A stretch of 64,000 bases of DNA. It comes from Alphaproteobacteria bacterium. Lineage in GTDB: Bacteria; Myxococcota_A; UBA796; GCA-2862545. Positions 16,713 to 25,291 of the stretch are shown piece after piece. Position numbers and translations under genes: made by a program. The notes beneath the pieces are model-generated. The model did not search any database. It saw only the letters and a program-made list of their open reading frames with translations, and had not been told where the DNA came from. The stretch covers positions 248,001 to 312,000 of the forward strand of contig JACKET010000006.1 of assembly GCA_020632875.1 (NCBI GenBank). Direction: 5' to 3'. Numbering within the stretch: position 1 is the first letter of the stretch; every line of letters starts with the position of its first letter.

Positions 16713-17267
16713 CTACAGGTCGATCCGCTCGATGGCGCCCTGCTCGTAGACGGTGCCGTCCTCCATCGTGAGCGTCGTGTTGAAGGTCCCCGTGACCTGG
16801 GGATTCGTCACGTCGCACCCGAACCAGAAGAGGTCGGTGGAGGCGGACCCCTGGTTCTCGTACGTCGTGTCCGGATCGACGTAGTAGAAGGCCTGGTTCC
16901 CCCCACCCTGGAACTGGCTGCTCCCGTCCCCCTCGAGCAGGTAGAAGAGCTCCGTGTTGAAAGCGTAGGTCGAGCCGTCTGCACAGGCCACCTGCGCGTT
17001 GTCGATCGACACGATGCCGACCCCGTGATCGCTCGCGGGCGAGAGGAGTGACACGACGTACCGGTCGCCCTCCCACAGGCGGATCTTCAGGGTGGGCGCC
17101 GTCACGGCCTCGGGGGAGGGGTCGGGCGGCACGTCGGCGTCGGTGTCCGCATCGGTGTCGGCGTCGGCATCCGTGTCGGTATCGGTGTCGGTGTCGGCGT
17201 CCTCGGGAAGGTCGTCGTCCTTCGGGCAGGCGGCGAGAAGGGTGAGCATCGGCAGCAGAGCGCGCAT
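16713..17267 (-). CDS. surface lipoprotein with Asp-Thr linker, sigma-54-controlled
   Basis: 184 residues. MRALLPMLTLLAACPKDDD carries a lipobox (LLAAC). A linker of DTDTDADADTD repeats (about 27-46) leads to a beta-rich globular domain (LKIRLWEGDRYVVSLLSPAS to the end). The ATG at 17267 follows GGAGG with good spacing; an upstream ATG at 17300 would abolish the lipoprotein signal. A near-consensus sigma-54 box lies 30-44 bases upstream and three UAS decamers behind it. No domain recognised. Confidence 0.8.
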   Translation of the reverse strand: MRALLPMLTLLAACPKDDDLPEDADTDTDTDTDADADTDADTDADVPPDPSPEAVTAPTLKIRLWEGDRYVVSLLSPASDHGVGIVSIDNAQVACADGSTYAFNTELFYLLEGDGSSQFQGGGNQAFYYVDPDTTYENQGSASTDLFWFGCDVTNPQVTGTFNTTLTMEDGTVYEQGAIERIDL

Positions 17268-17295
17268 CGGGTCCTCCAGTTCTCCGGAGGGAGGG

Positions 17296-17311
17296 AGCAA
17301 GGCCCGTGCCG
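17296..17311 (-). promoter_or_regulatory. sigma-54 promoter of the 16713-17267 lipoprotein gene
   Basis: Minus-strand CGGCACGGGCCTTGCT differs from TGGCACGN4TTGCW only at the first base. GG and GC are 10 bases apart. The predicted start is near 17285 and the ATG is at 17267. Confidence 0.72.
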
Positions 17312-17353
17312 TCGAGTCGTTCGTGAGAACCTTATGAATGCGCGTGTATGCGA

Positions 17354-17385
17354 GGGACGTCGCGACGGAGGTCCCGGGACGTCGC
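17354..17385. promoter_or_regulatory. putative enhancer (UAS), three decamers
   Basis: GGGACGTCGC (17354-17363), CGGAGGTCCC (17366-17375) and GGGACGTCGC (17376-17385) lie 70-100 bases upstream of the predicted sigma-54 start. The last two form a 20-mer almost identical to the one at 10977-10996. Confidence 0.5.
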
Positions 17386-17388
17386 GCT

Positions 17389-18260
17389 TCAGCGGCGGGC
17401 GACGCTCCCGCCGACCACCACGACGAAGGGCGCCGGTGCGTCGGCCCACGCGCGGACCTCGACCCCGTCGAGCACCAGGTCGCGGTGGAGGCGGTACGCG
17501 TAGCGCTCGGCCTGGGCTTCGTCGTTCCGGAAGAGCACCTCGACCATCGATCTCGGATTCTCGGCGTGCTTCATGACGAATGCGTAGCTGTTCGTGGGGC
17601 CTTCGCGCCGCCGCGTGGTACGGATCGTGGGCCAGTCCTCGCGCTGGAGCGCCGCCACGACGGTCGCGACGGCCTCGTCACCCGCGCCGCCGTCCATCAC
17701 GTACACGACGGGCCCGGGCTCGAGGGAGCAGTAGAAGGTGAACGAGTCGCGACAGCGCAGGACCTGGACGTGCTTCCCCGTGCCGAGGAGCTCGACGTCG
17801 CGGCAGACGGTGGTGTGCGGCTTGCCGCCGAGCTCGCCGGAGAGGCGCAGATCCTCGGCGTCGAGCTCCCACCGCCCGTCGCGGTAGCTCTGGCGGGTGC
17901 CGCCGCCGTCCCACGTGAACGTGCCGTCGTCCTCGAGGTCGAGATCGATGGTGCCACCGAGCTCGTCGGCGTGGCAGAGGGGCGCGCGGACGAGGTGACC
18001 TCGGCGTGCAGATCGAGCGCCGTGGGACGGGGCTTCAGCGCGAAGGTCGCGGTCTCCCCGGTCAACGGGTCCGTCCAGTCGGCCTCGAACCGCCGCTTGC
18101 CCAGCGATGGCGCCGTGAGTCGGGCGAAGCGTACGTCCGCCGACGCATGCAGGGCTCCTGCGTGTCCGATGCGGATTCCGGCCGAAGGCCCCGTGTAGAT
18201 CTCGGGGCTCGCGACGCGGTCCGCGACCGCGAGCCAGCCGAGGACGAGCAGCGTGTCCAT
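17389..18260 (-). pseudogene. exported protein, family unknown, broken by a single-base frameshift
   Basis: MDTLLVLGWLAVADRVASPE opens an exported protein behind GGAGGG. The frame reads to ...LDLHAEVTSSARP, then continues one frame over as LCHADELGGTIDLDLEDDG and on to ...FVVVVGGSVARR. The 872-base span is one short of a whole number of codons. One extra G in the run at 17979-17982 restores a 290-residue protein. The downstream part has a DGTFTWDGGGTRQSYRDGRW beta segment and a Cys-containing C-terminal domain. Sequencing error is more likely than decay. No family recognised. Confidence 0.7.
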
Positions 18261-18334
18261 GGTCCCTCCGTCCCTTCTTGTCCCCACGCGCTGGATTCCT
18301 TGGAGACGGGAGAGGTCGGTGCTCGCGGCGCTCG

Positions 18335-18643
18335 TCAGCCGTCGAAGCAGCCGGAGATCACGTCGATCGTGATGCTGTTCGCGCCCTCCGACACCTCGAC
18401 CGGCTCCCAAGGCACCGGGCACGTCGGGTCGCCGGTGTCGATGCGGACGTACCAGGTGCCCGGCTCGAGCTCGAGCGTGCCACAGGGGTCGGCGGTGACG
18501 CCGAGGGGGATGCCGGAACCGTCGGGATCCTGGGTGGCGAAAGCTTCGTAGGTACCGGAAGGATCGCCGCAGATCTCGAGCGTCGTGACGGTCTCGCCGC
18601 CCGCGCAGGCGACGAGGAGGAGGAGGGGGAGCGCGCGCTTCAT
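18335..18643 (-). CDS. small lipoprotein
   Basis: 102 residues. MKRALPLLLLVACAGGETVT has a lipobox (LVAC) at residues 10-13. The mature domain is beta-rich with four more Cys (EICGDPSG, DPCGTL, DPTCPV, SGCFDG), suggesting two disulfides. It is seven bases downstream of the next lipoprotein gene and forms an operon with it. No family recognised. Confidence 0.78.
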   Translation of the reverse strand: MKRALPLLLLVACAGGETVTTLEICGDPSGTYEAFATQDPDGSGIPLGVTADPCGTLELEPGTWYVRIDTGDPTCPVPWEPVEVSEGANSITIDVISGCFDG

Positions 18644-18650
18644 GGAGACC

Positions 18651-19163
18651 TCAGATCATGTTCGAGCACTGGTCGGCGACGAAGTCGTCGATCGTCGCGG
18701 TGACCTGTGCGGTGCAGGTGGCGACCTCGCCGTCCTGGCGCTCGATCGTGACCTCGAGATCGACGGTGTGGCCGTCGAGCCCACAGGCCCGCACGAACCC
18801 GTCGGACGTGTCGAGGACGGCGCGGACGCCCGTGTGCTCGGCGGCGCACGTCGGCTCCGTCGCGTCGGTCACGGTGTCGATGGGCCCGTCGATCGAGATG
18901 CGGTCGCCGCCGTCGGTCGCGATGGCGGACACCCGGACGACGGGCGTGACGCTCTGGTCGTGCACGATCATCTCGATGTGCATGCCGCCCTGCAGGCCGA
19001 ACCACACGGGCAGATCCTGGCCGTCGACGAGCGCGACGTAGCCGCCCTGGTCGTCGTACCAGCCGATCTCGCAGCTGGGCGGATCGGCCGGAGATTCGCA
19101 GGGCAGGGGCGTGGGCTCGGGGGTCTTGCAGGCGGCCAGGAGCACGAGGCAGATGCGACGCAT
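18651..19163 (-). CDS. lipoprotein, family unknown
   Basis: 170 residues. MRRICLVLLAACKTPEPTPL has a lipobox (LLAAC) and a Pro-rich tether. The mature part contains GLQGGMHIEMIVHDQSVTPV and other beta strands with six more Cys. It is the first gene of a two-lipoprotein operon. Function unknown. Confidence 0.78.
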   Translation of the reverse strand: MRRICLVLLAACKTPEPTPLPCESPADPPSCEIGWYDDQGGYVALVDGQDLPVWFGLQGGMHIEMIVHDQSVTPVVRVSAIATDGGDRISIDGPIDTVTDATEPTCAAEHTGVRAVLDTSDGFVRACGLDGHTVDLEVTIERQDGEVATCTAQVTATIDDFVADQCSNMI

Positions 19164-19265
19164 GGGCGGAGCATGTCCAATGCCGGGACCACCCGCAAGG
19201 GTGTGTCCCCCGGGTGGCCGGAGCCGTGGAGAAACGCCTTGACGGTCAAGACCTCTGTGCCCCCG

Positions 19266-19289
19266 GAACGCGGCGTTTCAGCCGCGTTC
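19266..19289. promoter_or_regulatory. perfect inverted repeat in the 19164-19392 intergenic region
   Basis: GAACGCGGC-GTTTCA-GCCGCGTTC: 9-base arms and a six-base loop. It could be an operator between divergent genes or a hairpin; there is no T-run, so a simple terminator is unlikely. Confidence 0.4.
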
Positions 19290-19331
19290 ACAGGGGGTAC
19301 CGAGGTCCTGTCGAGACGTTCGGCAGTTGAG

Positions 19332-19376
19332 ATTCCGTCGGGACGACGCCCGCTTGCGGGCGGTGGCCGACGGAAT
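19332..19376 (+). promoter_or_regulatory. nested stem-loop just upstream of the methyltransferase start
   Basis: Outer arms ATTCCGTCGG (19332-19341) and CCGACGGAAT (19367-19376) pair perfectly. Inside them GCCCGC-TT-GCGGGC (19348-19361) forms a second hairpin. The structure ends 16 bases before the GTG at 19393, so it could mask or pace translation initiation, or be an operator. Confidence 0.45.
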
Positions 19377-19392
19377 GGCGTAGGGTCGCCTG

Positions 19393-20835
19393 GTGGACTC
19401 CTACGATCGGCTGCCGTACGACACGAAGCCCGGGCGCGCCATGCACCCGGCGCGGTTGCTCGCCCTCGCGCGGCGCAGCGGGCTCGCGTGCGCGGGGCCC
19501 GACACGGCGCGCGTGCTCGAGATCGGGTGTGGAACGGGCGCCAACCTCGTGCCGATCGCGGCGGCCTACCCGCGTGCCGAGGTCGTGGGGATCGACCTGT
19601 CGCCCGTGCAGATCGGGATGGCCGCGGCGGACGCTCGGGCCCTGGGTCTGTCGGTTCGGTTCGAGACGCTGGATCTTCATGATCTACGCGGAGATCCGTT
19701 CGATCTGATCCTCTGCCATGGCGTGTACTCCTGGATCGACGACCCGACGCGCGATGCGCTGATGGAGCGGGTCCGGGGCCTGCTCGCGCCGTCCGGTGTG
19801 GCGTTCGTCTCGTGGAACGCGCTGCCCGGCTGGCACGTGCGCGGAGCGCTCCGCGAGCTGCTGCGCCAGCACGTGGCCGACGAGCCCGACCTGCTCGCGC
19901 GCGTCGCGATGGCGCGCGATCTGCTCGTCGCCCTCGCTTCGAGCCCGCTCGACGCGGGGCTCGGCGCGCTGCTCCGCGACCGCGCGGCCCACCTGCTCGA
20001 CGCGAGCGACACGTACCTGGCCCACGACTACCTCGCGCCGCACAACACGGCGGTGTACCGCCGCGACTTCGTGGCGCACGCCGCGCGGGTCGGGCTCTCG
20101 GTGCTGTGCGAGGCCGAGCCGGGCAGCGACGCCGCGCCTCCCGGCACCGACGACGTGATGCGCCTGGCGCACGACCCGGCCCAGATGGCCGACTTCCTCG
20201 CGGGTCGCGCGTTCCACCGCTCCGTCCTGTGCCGCGACGACGCGGTGTTCGGGCCTCCCGACGCGACCGGGATGGCGTTCCGCGGGGTGCTCGAGCCCGG
20301 TGGAGCCGAGGGGTCCGCGATGCGCTTCTCGCGGCGGGGTGTGCCGGTGATGGCGACGGAGAACCGCCTGCTCGCGGTCGCGCTCACCGTGCTCGCCGAG
20401 CGGGCACCCGCCGCGATTGCCGCCGACGCGCTGGAGGCGGTGGTCACCGAGCGCATCGGCATCCCGGGAACGGCACCCCTCCTGCGGCGCGCGCTCGACA
20501 CCTGCGTCGAGCACGGATTCGTCGAGCTGTTGCTCGACCCACCCGCCATCCCGACCCGCCTCGGCGCCCGTCCGCGCGCCTGGTCGGTCGCCCGTCACTA
20601 CGCCGCCCGCGGGCAGGCGTGGGTGCCGAGCCTCGTGCACGAAGCGGTCGCGATCAACGCGCTCGACGCGAGCCTGCTGGCCCTGCTCGACGGCCAGAAC
20701 GACCGCGCGGCCGTGCTCGACGCGCTGGTCGGGCGCCATCCCGGGCTGACCCGCGAGGAGCTCGAGGTCCGCGTGCCCGGTCGCCTCGCGATGATGGTGG
20801 CATCGGGGTTGTTCGAGCCGCAGGAGGCGCCGTGA
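19393..20835 (+). CDS. SAM-dependent methyltransferase with regulatory domain
   Basis: 480 residues from a GTG. The class I methyltransferase domain (about 10-180) has motif I VLEIGCGTGAN (41-51), the acidic strand VVGIDLS and DLILCHGVYSWIDD. A second domain (about 200-290, DYLAPHNTAVYRRDFVAHAA) fits the methyltransferase regulatory domain found in this family, and a C-terminal part (380-480) resembles a small PqqD/winged-helix-like module (LALLDGQNDRAAVLDALVGR). Its stop overlaps the next gene's GTG. The substrate is unknown. Confidence 0.88.
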   Translation: MDSYDRLPYDTKPGRAMHPARLLALARRSGLACAGPDTARVLEIGCGTGANLVPIAAAYPRAEVVGIDLSPVQIGMAAADARALGLSVRFETLDLHDLRGDPFDLILCHGVYSWIDDPTRDALMERVRGLLAPSGVAFVSWNALPGWHVRGALRELLRQHVADEPDLLARVAMARDLLVALASSPLDAGLGALLRDRAAHLLDASDTYLAHDYLAPHNTAVYRRDFVAHAARVGLSVLCEAEPGSDAAPPGTDDVMRLAHDPAQMADFLAGRAFHRSVLCRDDAVFGPPDATGMAFRGVLEPGGAEGSAMRFSRRGVPVMATENRLLAVALTVLAERAPAAIAADALEAVVTERIGIPGTAPLLRRALDTCVEHGFVELLLDPPAIPTRLGARPRAWSVARHYAARGQAWVPSLVHEAVAINALDASLLALLDGQNDRAAVLDALVGRHPGLTREELEVRVPGRLAMMVASGLFEPQEAP

Positions 20836-21602
20836 CGCATGCCGTGACGACCGAAGAGATCCGCTCGCTCCGGATCTCTCCACCGGACCCGCTCTCGGAT
20901 GCGGAGCTCCGGCGGCTGCGGGACTTCGACATCGCGGTGTTCGAGGGCCGCATCGTGACCGAGGCGCGTCCCCCGATCGGCGATGCGGCGGTGGCCGCCA
21001 TCGCCGCACAGCTCCTGGGGCCCATCCCCGACGGGCTGCTCGCGCTGTGGCGCACGTGCTTCGGGGGGCGCCTGCTGTACGACCTCCACGCGACGTTCGA
21101 AGGCGTCGGGGTGCCGTTCTCCTTCTCGGAGCTCTTCTATCCCGGCTCCGACCACTACCGGACGCTCGACGGGTGGATGGAGCACGAGCTGGAGCTCGCG
21201 CAGGAGGTCGCGGAGGAGCGGGGCGAGCCGCCGCCCGAGCGCCTCGTCTACCTGCCGTTCGGCGGGTTCGAGTACCTCGAGCGGGTGTACGTGCGGGTGA
21301 CCGGCGAGCCCGGATCGGTGTGGGGTTGGCGGCAGTCCCTTCCGGCGGCGTGGTCCGATCCGGTCGGACACGACGCGGTCTGTCGCCTCGCCGACGATGT
21401 GCCCGCGCTGTTTCGAGCGCTCTACGTCGACGAGGACGACGCCGTGCGGGGTGGGGGCACCGCCAACGACCTGCTCGAGTGGGGGCTGGAGCCGCTCCGC
21501 GATGCCGGCGAGGAGGCGCTCGCCCAGCGCGTGCGCGCGCACTACCTCGCCGCGGCGCGGGTCAGTCCGAGGGGTCGAGCAGGGGGCGGATCGTCTCGGT
21601 GA
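20832..21602 (+). CDS. hypothetical protein, possibly SMI1/KNR4 (SUKH)-like
   Basis: 256 residues starting at a GTG that overlaps the methyltransferase stop, with CAGGAGG just upstream. The segment LLGPIPDGLLALWRTCFGGR and the following aromatic-rich strands recall SUKH-fold proteins ('LP..l..l....nGG'), but this is a weak resemblance. The 3' end overlaps the convergent LysR gene by 41 bases. Function unknown; probably works with the methyltransferase. Confidence 0.68.
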   Translation: MTHAVTTEEIRSLRISPPDPLSDAELRRLRDFDIAVFEGRIVTEARPPIGDAAVAAIAAQLLGPIPDGLLALWRTCFGGRLLYDLHATFEGVGVPFSFSELFYPGSDHYRTLDGWMEHELELAQEVAEERGEPPPERLVYLPFGGFEYLERVYVRVTGEPGSVWGWRQSLPAAWSDPVGHDAVCRLADDVPALFRALYVDEDDAVRGGGTANDLLEWGLEPLRDAGEEALAQRVRAHYLAAARVSPRGRAGGGSSR

Positions 21603-22485
21603 GCACGCGCCGCAGCCACCGGTGGCCCGGCTCGTTGTGCCACCGCTCGTGCCACGCGAGCTGCAGGGTGAACGCCGGGATCGGCAGGGGAGGGGTCAGC
21701 AGCCGGAGCGGGAGGCGCTTCGCGGCGACCTCGGCGGTGCGCCGGGGCAGCGTCAGCACGCGGTCGGTGCCGACGAGGAACTGCGGCGCGGCCAGGAAGC
21801 TGCGCGTGCGCAGCGCCACCCGACGCGACAGGCCCATCCGGGCGAGCTGATCGTCGACGATGCCGCCGGGCGTGCCGCGCGGCGCGACCAGCACGTGCGG
21901 GAAGCGCACGTAGGTCTCGAGGTCGAGGACCTCCGCGGGATGGCCCTCCCAGACGAGGCACGCGAACGGCTCATCGCCGAGGCGAAGCGTGCGGAGCGCG
22001 GTGTGGGGCCGGTAGAGCGGCGCGAGGAACAGGTCGACGCGGTCGGCCAGCTCGGAGAGCCCGAGGTCGGCGCGCTCGAGCACGATGTCGGTGCCGGGGC
22101 CCTCGTGTGCGATGCGAGCCAGGGCCGGCGGGAGCAGTGCCGCTTCGGCGAAGTCGGCGGACGCGAGCGTGAAGCTGCGCTGGGCCGTGGCGGGATCGAA
22201 GTCCTCGGGGGCGAGCACCTCGGTCTCGATGGCGCGCAGGACGCGTCGGACCGGCTCGCGCAGGGCCTCGCCGCGTGGGGTGGCCCGCATCAGCGCGCCG
22301 TCGCGGACGAGCAGGGGGTCGCCGAACACGTCGCGCAGGCGCCCGAGCATCCGGCTGACGGCGGGCTGGGTGCGGCCGAGCCGTGCTGCGGCCCGCGTCA
22401 CGCTGCCCTCGGCGAGCAGCACGTCGAGGGCGAGCAGCAGGTTCAGGTCGATCCCACCGAGATGCGTCTCGTGCATGACGGCCAT
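21562..22485 (-). CDS. LysR-family transcriptional regulator
   Basis: 307 residues. The N-terminal winged HTH reads LNLLLALDVLLAEGSVTRAA and RTQPAVSRMLGRLRDVFGDP; the substrate-binding domain follows from about residue 95. It is divergent from an NmrA-type oxidoreductase across 86 bases, the classical LysR arrangement, and probably controls that gene. Confidence 0.94.
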   Translation of the reverse strand: MAVMHETHLGGIDLNLLLALDVLLAEGSVTRAAARLGRTQPAVSRMLGRLRDVFGDPLLVRDGALMRATPRGEALREPVRRVLRAIETEVLAPEDFDPATAQRSFTLASADFAEAALLPPALARIAHEGPGTDIVLERADLGLSELADRVDLFLAPLYRPHTALRTLRLGDEPFACLVWEGHPAEVLDLETYVRFPHVLVAPRGTPGGIVDDQLARMGLSRRVALRTRSFLAAPQFLVGTDRVLTLPRRTAEVAAKRLPLRLLTPPLPIPAFTLQLAWHERWHNEPGHRWLRRVLTETIRPLLDPSD

Positions 22486-22490
22486 CCAGA

Positions 22491-22500
22491 GAATGCATTC
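22491..22500. promoter_or_regulatory. palindrome in the LysR/NmrA intergenic region
   Basis: GAATGCATTC is a perfect 10-base palindrome five bases upstream of the LysR start. It could be part of the LysR binding site; no clear T-N11-A box was assigned. Confidence 0.3.
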
Positions 22501-22571
22501 GGATCATAGCTCGAACGGAGGCATGTTCACTGTGTCCGGGGGGCGCGACAGCCACCTCGAGGAGGTCGAAG

Positions 22572-23432
22572 ATGTACGCAGTAGCTGGAGTTTCGGGGAA
22601 CACGGGCGCGGTCGTCGCGCAGACTCTGCTCGATCGGGGCGAGGCGGTGCGTGTCATCGTCCGCGATGCCGAGAAGGGCCGGACCTGGGCCGAGCGGGGC
22701 GCAGAGGTCGCCGTGGCCGACCTCTCCGACGTCGACGCGCTCGCCGCGGCCCTCGAGGGGACCGCGGGCTTCTACTCCCTCGTGCCCCCGCAGTACGGCG
22801 CGAGCGACCCCATCGCAGCGGGCGCCGCCGTGGGCCGCGGGCTCGTCGAGGCGAGCCGCCGGGCGGGCACGCACTTCGTGCTGCTCTCGAGCATCGGTGC
22901 GCAGCAGCCCACGGGCACGGGCCCGATCGAGATCCTGCACCGCACCGAGGAGGCCGCGAAGGCCGCGGGCATCCGCGCGTCGTTCCTGCGCGCCGGGTAC
23001 TTCTTCGAGAACTACGGGATGCTGCTGCAGCCGATCACGACCGATGGCGTGCTGCCGACGTACATCGCGCCCGGAACCCCGATGTCGACCGTCACCGTTG
23101 CGGATATCGGTCGCCAGGGTGCGGCGTTGCTCCTCGATCCTCCGGCGTCGGGCCAGCGCGTCGTCGAGCTCGCGGGTCCGTCCGATCCCACGCCCGAAGA
23201 CGTGGCGGCGGCGTTCTCGAAGGTCCTCGGTCGCCCGGTGCAGGTCGTGGCTCCGCCGCTCGAGTCCGTCGTGCCGACGTTCGAGGGCATGGGGCTCCCG
23301 ACGGCGTGGGCGAAGCTCTACGAAGGGCTCTACCGGGGTGTCGCCGAAGGGCGGGTGGCCACGGCGGGCCCCGTCACGCGCGGCGTCGACGACGTGGAGA
23401 CCGCGGCGCGCCGCCTGCTCGGCCAGGCCTGA
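22572..23432 (+). CDS. NmrA-like NAD(P)-binding oxidoreductase
   Basis: 286 residues. The Rossmann motif is AVAGVSGNTGAVVAQTLLDR, close to the GxxGxxG of NmrA/atypical short-chain dehydrogenases. Other family features are VRVIVRDAEKGRTWAERGAE, ALEGTAGFYSLVPPQYG and FVLLSSIGAQQPTGTGPIEI. The segment near IRASFLRAGYFFENYGMLLQ is typical of NmrA/quinone-oxidoreductase-2-like enzymes. It is probably a redox sensor or quinone reductase controlled by the divergent LysR protein. Confidence 0.9.
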   Translation: MYAVAGVSGNTGAVVAQTLLDRGEAVRVIVRDAEKGRTWAERGAEVAVADLSDVDALAAALEGTAGFYSLVPPQYGASDPIAAGAAVGRGLVEASRRAGTHFVLLSSIGAQQPTGTGPIEILHRTEEAAKAAGIRASFLRAGYFFENYGMLLQPITTDGVLPTYIAPGTPMSTVTVADIGRQGAALLLDPPASGQRVVELAGPSDPTPEDVAAAFSKVLGRPVQVVAPPLESVVPTFEGMGLPTAWAKLYEGLYRGVAEGRVATAGPVTRGVDDVETAARRLLGQA

Positions 23433-23490
23433 TCGAGGCCTTGGCGAGCAGACGTGGCGGAGGGCGCGAGAGCGGCGGTAGAATCGGCTG

Positions 23491-24579
23491 ATGCTCGCGC
23501 TCTTTGCCCTGTCCGCCCTGGCTGCCGTCGTCGACTTCGAGTCCGACACGTTCTGCCAGATCGGCGGGCAGCTCGAGCTCAACGGCGAGGCCCAGATCGT
23601 GGGCTCGGGCCCCTGCCACCTCAACGTCGCCGCGCTGCAGGCGCCCGTGATGAACAATGCGCGGGTGGGCACCGCCTGGCTCGTCGACCCGCTGGTCCTC
23701 GCGCCCGACACCGTGATCGCGGCGCGGCTCCAGATCGCCATCGACCACGGCACGGGCACGACTCTCGCCGCGAGCGGCATGGGCTTCGGATTCCAGGGCG
23801 TCGGGATCGACGTGATCGGCAATCCGAGCGGCGAGTTCGGCATCGGCGGGGTCACGCCGTCCGTCGCGGTCGAGCTCGACACCTGGCAGACGAACCTGTG
23901 GAACGACCCCGACGGGAACCACATCGGGCTCGACATCGACGGCTCCGTCGAGAGCACCGACACGTTCTCGCCCCCGTACGACATGGCCGATCCCGCGGTG
24001 ACGATGTGGTTCTGGCTCGACTACGACCAGTCCACGGCGCTGCTCGAGGTGCGGATGTCCGACACCGACGTCCGGCCCGCCACGCCCCAGCTCTCCCGCA
24101 CGATCGACCTGCTCGACCACTTCGGCACGTCCGTCTACTTCGGGTTCTTCGGGTCGACGGGGCCGGACTACTGGAACCACCAGGAGATCCGCAGCTTCCA
24201 CCTGTCCATCGACGAGCCCGGTGGCGACGCCGACACCGACAGCGATTCCGACGCCGACACCGACACCGATGCGGACTCCGACAGCGACGCCGATTCCGAC
24301 AGCGATGCGGATACGGACGCGGACTCCGACAGCGACGCCGATTCCGATGCGGACAGCGACTCCGACAGCGACTCCGACTCCGACAGCGACTCCGACTCCG
24401 ACACGGACACCGCGGTCGACGACACCGCCGCCACGCCCGACACCGACACGGACGCTCCCGACTCCGATACCGACGCGCTCGACACCGACACGCAGACGCC
24501 GGTGCGTCGCTCGACCGGCTGCCGCTGCGACGCGGCCGTTGCCCCGCGCTGGTCGTGGATGCTCCACCGCCGGCGGTGA
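23491..24579 (+). CDS. L-type lectin-domain surface protein with Asp-rich linker
   Basis: 362 residues. A very short leader (MLALFALSALAAVVDF) precedes an L-type (legume-like) lectin domain (about 15-240) with the signature VAVELDTWQTN...DPDGNHIGLDIDG. A DAD/DSD/DTD linker covers about 246-335. The C-terminus RRSTGCRCDAAVAPRWSWML has the Cys pair of a MYXO-CTERM-like tail but lacks a convincing membrane helix. It is presumably a secreted or surface carbohydrate-binding protein. The protein at 54189-55619 is a paralogue. Confidence 0.85.
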   Translation: MLALFALSALAAVVDFESDTFCQIGGQLELNGEAQIVGSGPCHLNVAALQAPVMNNARVGTAWLVDPLVLAPDTVIAARLQIAIDHGTGTTLAASGMGFGFQGVGIDVIGNPSGEFGIGGVTPSVAVELDTWQTNLWNDPDGNHIGLDIDGSVESTDTFSPPYDMADPAVTMWFWLDYDQSTALLEVRMSDTDVRPATPQLSRTIDLLDHFGTSVYFGFFGSTGPDYWNHQEIRSFHLSIDEPGGDADTDSDSDADTDTDADSDSDADSDSDADTDADSDSDADSDADSDSDSDSDSDSDSDSDTDTAVDDTAATPDTDTDAPDSDTDALDTDTQTPVRRSTGCRCDAAVAPRWSWMLHRRR

Positions 24580-24586
24580 CGGGCCG

Positions 24587-25231
24587 TCAGCGCGAGCGCC
24601 GTGCCGCCTCGCGCGCCACGTCGGCCATCGTGCCCGGGAGGGCCTGCGTCGCGGCCTTGCGCTGGATCCACTTCGGGATGGCGCCTCCGGCACTCGTGCA
24701 CACCGCGTAGGTGGCCCGCGTGCCCGCGTCGGTCTGCTCGAATCGCCAGAACCCGAGGTTCGGATCGGGCTCGACCGCGCCGGGATGATCGCGGGCGATG
24801 CGCGCGGCGAGGTCGGGGTAATCGGAGGCCCAGTCGAACCGCTCCCATCGCAGCTCGCGGGTCGTCGACCGGCTGGCGTCGCGCCCGCGGAGCACCCAGA
24901 ACCGGTCGGCCGCCATGGTCCAGCGCGGCACGGCGAGGTGCTGGTAGTAGTCGAGGCTCCCGCCGCTCCGGCCGAGGATCTCGCTCGCCACGAGCGTTTC
25001 GCTCGACCAACGCGGCTCGGACGGGATGTCCGACACGACCTCGAACAGCACGTCGGGCTCGGTGTCGACGTGCATCCGGCCGCGCAGGCACAGGGCTCCC
25101 CCGGCGGTGCGCTGCTCGACCGTGATGGGCCCCGTCTCCGCAGCGCTCGCGTCGGCCAGCGTCTCCCATCCCTCTTCCGAATCGAGCGCATCCCAGCCGG
25201 GAGCCGCGAGCGCCATGCTGACGAGCCACAT
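24587..25231 (-). CDS. START/SRPBCC-fold protein, exported
   Basis: 214 residues. MWLVSMALAAPGWDALDSEE suggests a short signal cleaved after ALA. The body fits a START-type lipid-binding fold (about 30-210): GRMHVDTEPDVLFEVVSDIP, then YYQHLAVPRWTMAADRFWVL and GFWRFEQTDAGTRATYAVCT, ending in WIQRKAATQALPGTMADVAR. It may bind a lipid in the periplasm. A copy of the decamer CGGAGGTCCC lies just upstream (25269-25278), without a recognisable sigma-54 box. Confidence 0.78.
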   Translation of the reverse strand: MWLVSMALAAPGWDALDSEEGWETLADASAAETGPITVEQRTAGGALCLRGRMHVDTEPDVLFEVVSDIPSEPRWSSETLVASEILGRSGGSLDYYQHLAVPRWTMAADRFWVLRGRDASRSTTRELRWERFDWASDYPDLAARIARDHPGAVEPDPNLGFWRFEQTDAGTRATYAVCTSAGGAIPKWIQRKAATQALPGTMADVAREAARRSR

Positions 25232-25291
25232 GAGGAGACCTCCTGATCCAGGTGTACGCCACCCGGACCGGAGGTCCCATTACGCGCGCTT

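Noticed and set aside
17975..18010. Programmed ribosomal frameshift in the 17389-18260 gene
   Set aside because: No slippery heptamer or downstream structure is apparent, and two other genes show the same one-base loss in G-runs, favouring sequence error.
19164..19230. Sigma-54 promoter upstream of the 18651-19163 lipoprotein gene
   Set aside because: Only GG and TTGC match at the right spacing; the -24 block is wrong and no enhancer decamer is present.
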